Positions 51,642 to 57,589 of a stretch of 57,589 nt of DNA are shown piece by piece (within the stretch, counting starts at the first letter, position 1; every line of letters starts with the position of its first letter). Below the pieces are notes generated by a model. It saw only the letters and a list, made by a program, of their open reading frames with translations, had not been told where the DNA came from and searched no databases. Both the position numbers and the translations under genes were made by a program. The stretch is from Blastococcus sp. TF02-09 (GTDB lineage Bacteria > Actinomycetota > Actinomycetes > Mycobacteriales > Geodermatophilaceae): the NCBI RefSeq assembly GCF_003319105.1, contig NZ_QOHH01000016.1:1-57589 (forward strand). Reading direction: 5' to 3'.

Positions 51642-52025
51642 TTAAGACTTCATGTTGTCGCGCATGGCCCGTAACAACGCTCGAACGAACTTGTCATAGT
51701 CGGGCTGCGGCCGCAGCTCCACGCCGCTCACGATTGCATGTCGCGGCCTTCGCTTGCTGCCAACAATCGGTACGGCGGCCAAATCACGTAGGCGCTGCAA
51801 CTTTGCCCAAGCCCGACCAGCCCGCTGTGGCAGAGAGGGGTGCCGCTGTGTGATCTTGCGACGATGCATGCGTAAATTTATATCGGCGACCGCCGGCGCG
51901 AAGTAGACATGAAGATCGCTAATCTCAACGGGGCGTAGCCTACTGAGCGCTCGATTGCGATCTGCCGCCAGGATGCCGAGCAAGGTGTGGCGTTCGTAGT
52001 ACTGTTGGTAATCGAGGCGGGGCAT
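51642..52025 (-). CDS. Hypothetical protein preceded by a 13-bp G tract
   Basis: The 127-residue basic protein begins MPRLDYQQYYERHTLLG and contains INLRMHRRKITQRH and LRPQPDYDKFVRALLRAM. No family is recognised and no membrane segment is seen. The start codon lies 14 bases after a run of 13 G (minus strand), so its promoter spacing or translation could change with tract length. It is directly downstream of the AAA-TOPRIM gene and may be its partner or antidote. Confidence 0.55.
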   Translation of the reverse strand: MPRLDYQQYYERHTLLGILAADRNRALSRLRPVEISDLHVYFAPAVADINLRMHRRKITQRHPSLPQRAGRAWAKLQRLRDLAAVPIVGSKRRPRHAIVSGVELRPQPDYDKFVRALLRAMRDNMKS

Positions 52026-52039
52026 CTGCAATTAGATTA

Positions 52040-52052
52040 CCCCCCCCCCCCC
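52040..52052. repeat. Homopolymer of 13 C (13 G on the coding strand)
   Basis: Thirteen consecutive C lie between the AAA-TOPRIM gene stop and the start of the 51642-52025 gene. It is the longest homopolymer noticed in the window and sits in a 5' untranslated region, where slippage would alter spacing. Confidence 0.85.
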
Positions 52053-52094
52053 GCTCGTCAATGACGGAGCGTCACCGTCAAACTGAGTAAGAGT

Positions 52095-53705
52095 CTAGAA
52101 GGGCATATAAGGCTTCAGAGCAACCCTCAGTTCTGCTCCAAGCTCAACTAGTTTCGGGTCTTCGCCGCCAATCGCATTTATTAAGAGGTTGTCATACGTC
52201 TTAGGCGAGATACCGAGTGCGCCCGCCGGCAGCCCCCGCAATTGTTTGCCCGGCATCACCTTAAGGAGTTCGTCCAGGTCTAAGGGTTTCGACTGAAACA
52301 GGCTCTCGACCTTGGTCTTTTCGTCAGCCATCAACGCTTGGGGCGAAAAGCTCCACTTGCTCTGGTCGAAGATTGCAGGAATGGAACCGGCGATTGCTTG
52401 TAGGGATGCTGTCTTAGTGCTTACAGATGAAACCACCCCAGTAAGGGCCGCATCGATCAACACTTTCCATCGTTCAAGTACTACTTTATGCCTGTCACCA
52501 TCCGTGAAAGTGCTAATGACCTTCTGTTCGTAAGCTGGTCTATCGAACTTGACACCAAGGTGCTTAGCGACCGCGGCCACTACTCCAGGTAAGCAGTATA
52601 ACGTCTCGACCTCATGAACCTTGAGTGGGAGGACGCCAGCAACTAGGCTATTCAAGTGCGCCTCGGAATGGAAGTCACGGTCAGTGATTCCCTTGACGGT
52701 TAGGTTCTGGACAAGCTTCGATGACGACAAAGCTGACACGCTTCGAAGCACCATATCGCAGGAACCCACTGCGTGGACGACTGTCTCCTTCGTGTTGAAC
52801 CACGCCTTGTATAAACGGGCATCAAGGGCGTCGCTATCACCTTCGCAAAAGATCACATGCGTGGCATAGAAGGACAACGTTGCCGTGCCCAGTAGAATAG
52901 CCGCCAAGTCACTTGAATCAGCAGCTAGCTCGATTGGCGTCAAGCCTTCCTTGGGGTTAGCAAGCAGGTAATTGACGGCTTGGCGTGATGCTGCAAATGT
53001 CATGTCATGGGTCACGTAGATGAGCCTCAAGTCCGGGCGTGCGTTTTCAATTGCATCCCAGAACTGGACCGCCAGCAATGAATGAAAGTGTGTCTCAGGT
53101 TCGTCAACTAGGATAACGGCACCTAGGTCCGCCCCTAGAGTGCGTCCGGCCAAATAAAGCGCCGCCTTTTCGCCGTCACTCATCTGCCACGCTGAGTACT
53201 CTGCCGGTTCGTCACCCACGGCAACCGTATTGATTACCATCGGCATATAGTCGCGGAATCTCAGTTCACGACCAGGAAAGAGGTCGTGCCATAGGGTCTG
53301 AATCTTCTCGAGGGATGTCAGGGGAGGGAGATGGGGCATTACGCCAGATCGGGCAATACGCAAGAACTCAAGGGAACTCTCGGCGGCCTCGCCTATTAGT
53401 GCCGTGAGCATGTAGTCGAAATCGTTCGTAAGCTCATATGGTTGCGTGCGTGCCGTCTCCCTCTGTGATTGAAAGTTGGCTTTCGCTTGTTGCAAGGCCA
53501 TCGGTTGCAATTGTGGACTGATCTTTGTGTTGCGAAGGGCGCTTACTACCTCAATGTGAACCGTACTTGTGATCTCACGCGAACGGCGTGACTTGCCTGA
53601 CCCATTGGGTCCGACAATAACCACCGGGCCATTCTCGGTGATTTCGATTCCGTTCGGTAAGCGAACTAGATGTTGTTGTACCACATCTTCACTACTCGAC
53701 TGCAT
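52095..53705 (-). CDS. AAA ATPase-TOPRIM/DUF4435 fusion, PARIS/OLD-like defence effector
   Basis: The 536-residue protein has an ABC-type ATPase half with Walker A GPNGSGKS (32-39), signature-like MSDGEKAALYLAGR (175-188), Walker B VILVDEPETH (197-206) and YVTHDMTFAAS as the H-loop. The C-terminal half has TOPRIM/DUF4435 features: FCEGDSDALDARL (Glu288), GITDRDF (Asp342, Asp344) and PLKVHEVETLYCLP (360-373). This combines the AriA-type ATPase and AriB-type TOPRIM nuclease of PARIS in one chain; OLD nucleases are the alternative. AAGGAGGT four bases before the ATG at 53705 decides the start. Confidence 0.8.
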   Translation of the reverse strand: MQSSSEDVVQQHLVRLPNGIEITENGPVVIVGPNGSGKSRRSREITSTVHIEVVSALRNTKISPQLQPMALQQAKANFQSQRETARTQPYELTNDFDYMLTALIGEAAESSLEFLRIARSGVMPHLPPLTSLEKIQTLWHDLFPGRELRFRDYMPMVINTVAVGDEPAEYSAWQMSDGEKAALYLAGRTLGADLGAVILVDEPETHFHSLLAVQFWDAIENARPDLRLIYVTHDMTFAASRQAVNYLLANPKEGLTPIELAADSSDLAAILLGTATLSFYATHVIFCEGDSDALDARLYKAWFNTKETVVHAVGSCDMVLRSVSALSSSKLVQNLTVKGITDRDFHSEAHLNSLVAGVLPLKVHEVETLYCLPGVVAAVAKHLGVKFDRPAYEQKVISTFTDGDRHKVVLERWKVLIDAALTGVVSSVSTKTASLQAIAGSIPAIFDQSKWSFSPQALMADEKTKVESLFQSKPLDLDELLKVMPGKQLRGLPAGALGISPKTYDNLLINAIGGEDPKLVELGAELRVALKPYMPF

Positions 53706-53942
53706 AGGACCTCCTTGCTCTGTATTATACGCTGCTAATCGCATGTAGGATGGATACGTCGGTACAAGCTTAACCTGTTATTCTGTTGTGCGTCTGATGA
53801 CGAAATCATGTACCGATGAGAACGTACCTAACTGGACTCGAACTCAAATAACAGAGGTGGTTCGGCGCACAGGGTCCCGCCGGTTACGTACCGACCGGAC
53901 ACAAAATGACCCCTGTTACAGGGGGAGATAAAGCGAAAAAAG
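53706..53942. other. Divergent intergenic region between the AAA-TOPRIM gene and HTH copy B
   Basis: 237 bp without a gene. It must hold the promoter of the AAA-TOPRIM operon. A CCCCTGT-T-ACAGGGG inverted repeat lies at 53910-53924, just before HTH copy B. Confidence 0.5.
53910..53924. promoter_or_regulatory. Inverted repeat CCCCTGT-T-ACAGGGG before HTH copy B
   Basis: A perfect 7-bp arm inverted repeat around one base lies 18 bp upstream of the ATG at 53943. It could be an operator for the HTH protein or a small hairpin. Confidence 0.4.
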
Positions 53943-54251
53943 ATGATCTTGGTGGAGGTGCTCCGACGAACCTCGAACAACTACGGCGTCACGCAGCGGG
54001 TGATGCAGCTGGCCCGGCACCTGGCCGAGGCCCCTGTTATCGAAGCGTCACTGACGGCGCGGCCTGCATACCGGCCGAGCAAGCTCAGCCGGCGCCTATC
54101 CGATGAGGCTGTGGCCGCCATCGTCGCCTTGTACAAGGCTGGCGCTACAACCCGCGAGGTTGGCGAGCGATTCGGCTTGGCACACAGTTCAGTGAATAAA
54201 TTATTGAAACAAGAGGAAGTTGTCCTTAGGCGCCGTGGCACTCGGAGTTGA
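53943..54251 (+). CDS. Small helix-turn-helix protein, copy B
   Basis: The 102-residue paralogue of copy A has VEVLRRTSNNYGVTQRVMQL at the N-terminus, basic RPSKLSRRLSDEAVAAIV, and the HTH ATTREVGERFGLAHSSVNKLLKQ. ATG start at 53943; the TTG at 53949 corresponds to the other copies' starts. It lies between the divergent AAA-TOPRIM gene and an immunity-like gene. The opening 50 bp are almost identical to copy A; the rest diverges to about 70%. Confidence 0.78.
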   Translation: MILVEVLRRTSNNYGVTQRVMQLARHLAEAPVIEASLTARPAYRPSKLSRRLSDEAVAAIVALYKAGATTREVGERFGLAHSSVNKLLKQEEVVLRRRGTRS

Positions 54252-54305
54252 CTCGATGACATGCGACTTGCGGGCGGTTGTCCACTCAATTATAGTTGGG
54301 GCAAT

Positions 54306-54869
54306 ATGCAGAAGACTAGAGACACGAGCGAACATGTGCCAAGCGAGTCAAATGAAATCGAGCTCAGCATGGATGAGCTTCGTGAAATTGCTGGCTTTGC
54401 AGTGGAATGCGCATGTAGGGCTTTGCTTATTTTCGAACGGCACATGCCTGGCGATAACCGCCCCAGGGAGGCCATCGAGGCGGCACTCGCCTTTTCGCAA
54501 GGTGAAAAGCGTTCAAACGCATTGCGAGCATGCGGCATAGCAGCCTTTAAAGCGGCTGGCTCAGCGGCTACACCTGCGGCAGCGGAGGCAGCTAAGGCGG
54601 CCACTCAAACAGTCGGAGCTGCGTTTCTTCACCCATTGGCGAAGGCGCATCAGGTGGCCCATATTCTGGGTGCGGCTGCGCACGCCGCACGAGCGGCCGA
54701 ACTAGACGCCGACAATAATTCGCAGGTCGGTGCAGCAGAACGTGATTGGGCTATTCAACACGCTCCAGCTACGGTCTCGGATATTCTTGCTCGTTATCCC
54801 GCTGCGCCTTCGGGAGGCGGGCGTACAGGCGAGTTGCTCCGCGAGCTCGATGCCGCATTACGTCAATAG
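54306..54869 (+). CDS. Imm-5-like putative immunity protein
   Basis: The 187-residue Ala-rich helical protein has ELREIAGFAVECACRALLIFE (near 20-40), then GDNRPREAIEAALAFSQGE and repeated Ala-rich helices with AHQVAHILGAAAHAARAAEL. The pattern Cys-Ala-x-x-x-L-x-x-Phe-Glu, then D-x-R-P-R-x-A-I-E-A, fits the putative immunity proteins of polymorphic-toxin systems. No cognate toxin is beside it; the nearest genes are HTH copies B and C. GC is intermediate. Confidence 0.7.
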   Translation: MQKTRDTSEHVPSESNEIELSMDELREIAGFAVECACRALLIFERHMPGDNRPREAIEAALAFSQGEKRSNALRACGIAAFKAAGSAATPAAAEAAKAATQTVGAAFLHPLAKAHQVAHILGAAAHAARAAELDADNNSQVGAAERDWAIQHAPATVSDILARYPAAPSGGGRTGELLRELDAALRQ

Positions 54870-54905
54870 CGATATAGAGTTGGAGTAAGCTGTTCTAGGT
54901 ATACC

Positions 54906-55340
54906 TTGGTGGAGGTACTCCGACGACACTCGAACAACTACGGAGCGGTCCAGCGGGTCGGCCGCCTGAGTAGGCACCTCGCTGAGCGCCCAGTGGCAGC
55001 TGCCTCCAGACCGCCTCGGCATGACTACCGCCCCACCAAGCTGAGCCAGCGGCTGAGCGACGAGACGGTGGCCGCAATCCTCGCCGCCTATGCCGAGGGC
55101 TCGACCACCCGGGCGATTGGCAAGCGCTTCGCCTTGGCACACAGCTCGGTCAATCAGCTGCTCAAACGCCATGGCATCATGGCTCGGCGGAGAAGTCCCA
55201 GCCCCGAGCAGGTTGCAGGAGCACGAGCGATGTACGAGGCAGGGCAGTCGACGTTGCAAATCGCCACGGCACTCGGCTTCGGCGCGAGCACCATCCAAAG
55301 GACCCTCCGCCAGGCCGGCGTGCAGCTGCGGTCTAGGTGA
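54906..55340 (+). CDS. Small helix-turn-helix protein, copy C (two HTH domains)
   Basis: The 144-residue paralogue has VEVLRRHSNNYG, RPTKLSQRLSDETVAAILAAY and FALAHSSVNQLLKRHG. It then carries a second resolvase-type HTH (about 100-144): QVAGARAMYEAGQSTLQIA and FGASTIQRTLRQAG. Copies A and B lack this second HTH, so C may be the complete form or a fusion. It starts at TTG 54906 (or GTG 54909). It precedes the large HEPN-motif gene by 115 bp. Confidence 0.78.
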   Translation: MVEVLRRHSNNYGAVQRVGRLSRHLAERPVAAASRPPRHDYRPTKLSQRLSDETVAAILAAYAEGSTTRAIGKRFALAHSSVNQLLKRHGIMARRRSPSPEQVAGARAMYEAGQSTLQIATALGFGASTIQRTLRQAGVQLRSR

Positions 55341-55455
55341 CCAAGAAAGGGCTGGAGACTAACCCGAGCTATGCACCCGTCGGTCATATCCGTTCACAAT
55401 TAAGGAACATCTCCGCCGCGGGATGACTTAGACTGCATCGGCAATTCGCGCTAAG

Positions 55456-57396
55456 ATGGTGGTGATGCGAATTCTTGGCGCTCCCCGTGATTGGCCTCCG
55501 TCTGCGGAAGAGGAACTGGCCCTACTTATTAGCCGGCACAGCTCTGATCTCAGACTCGACCGCAATGCTGACGAGGCGCTCAGTCTGAGCGTCGCGCTCG
55601 ACGAGCTTGATCGTTGGCTGGCCGACCCCCGACCGTATGACCCAGGCTTTCACCGCTGGCCATGGCAACACATGGCCGAGGACGTCCAGCAGGTCATCGC
55701 GACCCGGGGACCACGACTGCGCGCGTCAACGCCCGGGCTGTCGAAGCTCAAGGAGCTCCTCTCGACGCCGAAGTTGGGCGCCAAGCCGGACGTTCGACAA
55801 CAGGCCGGCGATTTCCTGCGTAGCGGGCAGGTGGAGTGGGGGCAGGCCAGCGTCGCCGCCTTCGATGACCTACTGGCGGCCGTCCGCGATCCGGCGGCCA
55901 CGACGGAGACTGTGGCCGCTCGTTTGCGCGTTCTGGAGTCAGCGCTGGCCATGACCGGTCGCAGCCTGCGGAGCGAAGGCAGCCTGCTGGCGGGCGTCCT
56001 AGATGACGCGGCCTTCGACATCGCCGTCGCACGCCGGAAGCTGGACGGCACGCCGCTGCCGGCGCCGAGCCGGCAAGCCAAGCTCGACAGTGCCGGCCTA
56101 ACCCCGGATGAGCGGGTCGCGCTGTGTCATGCCCTCCTGCAGCAAGAACGCACCCCGGGTCGCCAGGCCATCTGGGTGGTCTACGGGCGGGCCCGACTGG
56201 CTGCCGCCGGCTGGCGTGTCGACTTCGGGCCGGTGACCTTCTACGACGGCCCGGCCATGCTTGGACTCATCGACCTGGTACGTGATGGGACCGGTGGTCG
56301 GCGCGAGGACCTCCCGGAGGAAATTTGGGCCGACCCGGAATTGGGCGACCCTGCCCGCCGCGATCTGACCTGGCCGAAAGATGTTGAACGGTGGGTCGCG
56401 GTGCGGGTAGACCTCGGAACGCGCCGCTACGCCGACCCAGTGCGGACTGCCTGGGAGCAGGTTGAGGCGCTTGTCCAGGTCGCTGGCTTCCATGCGCGGG
56501 GCACTGCCTGGGAACGCTTCAGTGGCTACCTGTTTGTCGAGGATGGGCAGCTGCGCGGCTCGTCCTTCCCCTTCGGTCCACCGTTCGATCGCCGTCGCCA
56601 CCTGCACGACTACACCGACGAGGAACTGTTCCGCCTGGCACCGCGGTTGCAGCCCCACTTGCCGGTAACCGACCCGCTTCTAGCGGAGCTGCTGCAGGTG
56701 TCCGCGCTAGTACACGACCGCGAGGAGTCCGCCGATCCAACGACGTTGCTTCAAGATGTGCGCGCCATCGAGCTGGTCGCTAGTCGCTGCTCGACCGCGT
56801 GGCAGGACCTGCTGATCGACAACCTCGCCATCGACGCCGTGCGGCAAGCCGCCCGGCTGGATGTCTTCAACGCCGTCTGGACGATGACGAGCAACAGCGA
56901 GCTCAAGGCCCACGTCCCAGACCTGCCTGAGCCAAACGACCTGCAGCAGTACCTGCCGGGCGGACACCACCGCTACCAGCTGCGGATTGACGTTGCCCTG
57001 GCAGCTCTAGAGCCACTGGCCCAAGCAATGCCGACACATCACGCCGGCGGACGGCGCATCCGCACGGTCGCCGCGGCGTGCGCGGACCCTGCCGCCCTTC
57101 AGGCCTGGGTGGAAGCCGCGATCGAGGACTACAAGCGGCGCGTCCGACGACTGAAGCGCTGCCGCGATTCCCTGATTCACGGCGGGCCGATCAGCCTGGA
57201 CGTCGCCCAGACGGTGCAGCGCTTTGCCAACCGCCAGGCCCAGGCCGTGGTGGCCACCGCCCTAGAGGCGATCCTGCAAGGTCGGTCTATCGCGGACGTC
57301 TTCGCGGAGCACCGCCACGACGACGCCGCTTGGCGGGCAGAAATCGGGGACGCCAGCTCTGTCGCAGAAGCACTCCTTGGTCAGCCTGAGGCCTGA
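55456..57396 (+). CDS. Large hypothetical protein with C-terminal HEPN-type motif
   Basis: The 646-residue soluble protein has no signal or membrane helix and no overall family that I recognise. Near its end RCRDSLIHGG gives an R570-x4-H575 motif inside a helical region (about 540-620), like the R-x4-6-H active site of HEPN ribonucleases (Apea-type HEPN have RN-x3-HGG). The middle contains mixed alpha/beta segments such as WVVYGRARLAAAGWRVDFG. Its place in a defence-type island supports an RNase effector, which is inference. ATG 55456 or 55465. Confidence 0.62.
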   Translation: MVVMRILGAPRDWPPSAEEELALLISRHSSDLRLDRNADEALSLSVALDELDRWLADPRPYDPGFHRWPWQHMAEDVQQVIATRGPRLRASTPGLSKLKELLSTPKLGAKPDVRQQAGDFLRSGQVEWGQASVAAFDDLLAAVRDPAATTETVAARLRVLESALAMTGRSLRSEGSLLAGVLDDAAFDIAVARRKLDGTPLPAPSRQAKLDSAGLTPDERVALCHALLQQERTPGRQAIWVVYGRARLAAAGWRVDFGPVTFYDGPAMLGLIDLVRDGTGGRREDLPEEIWADPELGDPARRDLTWPKDVERWVAVRVDLGTRRYADPVRTAWEQVEALVQVAGFHARGTAWERFSGYLFVEDGQLRGSSFPFGPPFDRRRHLHDYTDEELFRLAPRLQPHLPVTDPLLAELLQVSALVHDREESADPTTLLQDVRAIELVASRCSTAWQDLLIDNLAIDAVRQAARLDVFNAVWTMTSNSELKAHVPDLPEPNDLQQYLPGGHHRYQLRIDVALAALEPLAQAMPTHHAGGRRIRTVAAACADPAALQAWVEAAIEDYKRRVRRLKRCRDSLIHGGPISLDVAQTVQRFANRQAQAVVATALEAILQGRSIADVFAEHRHDDAAWRAEIGDASSVAEALLGQPEA

Positions 57397-57423
57397 GACA
57401 CGTCGCCCCTTATCCGGCTCTTC

Positions 57424-57589
57424 TTACTTGAGGTGGGGGCTGGTCAGTCCGCCGGCGATCACGAGCATGCGTAGGCGGTAGTTGTCGCGGTTGCGGAAGC
57501 CGCGGGCGATGCGGCGGTGGAGCTCGATGAGGCCGTTTACGGCTTCGGTGCCGCCGTTGCTGGCCCGGCCGGTGTCGAAGTAGGCCAGG
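57424..57589 (-). mobile_element. ISL3-family transposase, C-terminal end (runs off the window)
   Basis: The last 55 codons on the minus strand read YFDTGRASNGGTEAVNGL, then IELHRRIARGFRNRDNYRLR and MLVIAGGLTSPHLK before TAA at 57424-57426. N-G-x-T-E-x-x-N-x-x-I and GFRNxxNYRLR are typical of the C-terminal DDE region of ISL3 transposases (the catalytic Glu is in TEAVN). The N-terminal part and the left end of the element lie beyond position 57589. Confidence 0.88.

Noticed and set aside
53830..53845. A tRNA T-arm-like stretch (GGACTCGAAC) as a second attachment site
   Set aside because: The flanking bases do not form a T-stem or acceptor, and no matching copy was found at the other side of the island.
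50743..55340. The repeated HTH segments as a CRISPR array or integron attC sites
   Set aside because: The repeats are whole coding genes of about 300-430 bp separated by kilobases, with no short regularly spaced repeats, no cas genes and no integron integrase.

Overview
The window is high-GC (about 70%) DNA with dense coding on both strands, frequent GTG starts and many 4-bp stop/start overlaps. An F420-dependent-type reductase, a YceI/MarR pair, a DUF5994 protein, a cysteine-rich leader peptide and several apparently leaderless genes all point to an actinomycete. A Geodermatophilaceae member (Blastococcus, Geodermatophilus, Modestobacter) fits best, but no rRNA or marker gene here proves it.

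Layout. 0.1-7 kb: gluconate uptake and phosphorylation (gntK-gntP), a small hydrolase/enoyl-CoA isomerase pair, a methyltransferase, an orphan family-5 solute-binding lipoprotein and a highly charged repeat protein. 7.1-10.5 kb: a low-GC remnant of an integrated element. A displaced tRNA 3' end with its hairpin lies on the left; the intact tRNA-Ala(GGC) and a tyrosine-integrase remnant lie on the right. The cargo is a translationally coupled ParB-like protein plus D12-class DNA adenine methylase. 10.6-17 kb: VOC protein, AraC regulator, M23 peptidase, then a four-gene cluster (mannitol-type dehydrogenase, HAD phosphatase, TagF-like polyol-phosphate transferase, nucleotidyltransferase) that looks like polyol-phosphate polymer synthesis. 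17-21.6 kb: a copper module (Sco1, YcnI, CopC-CopD fusion) in one operon with a membrane anti-sigma factor, divergent from its ECF sigma factor. 21.6-26 kb: DUF47 plus Pit phosphate transport, an MFS exporter, and a leader peptide ahead of a TauE/SafE anion exporter. 26-50.5 kb: mostly core genes, including typA/bipA, a MarR-YceI divergon, fatty-acid activation (two acyl-CoA synthetases, enoyl-CoA hydratase, patatin lipase, TetR), a K+ channel, a class III nucleotide cyclase, an amidase, a ferric-reductase-like flavocytochrome operon, a LuxR-type two-component system and a tandem-repeat PepSY protein.

50.7-57.6 kb is a second accessory island with clearly lower GC in its middle. Three paralogous small helix-turn-helix genes, whose first ~50 bp are nearly identical in DNA, are interleaved with cargo: a DUF6578 protein, an unknown protein preceded by a 13-bp homopolymer, a single-chain AAA ATPase-TOPRIM/DUF4435 protein resembling a fused PARIS (AriA-AriB) defence effector, an immunity-like protein, and a large unknown protein with a C-terminal HEPN-type R-x4-H motif. 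An ISL3-family transposase runs off the right edge. This HTH-punctuated cassette array is the most likely undescribed system; the ParB-methylase pair in the first island is the second candidate.
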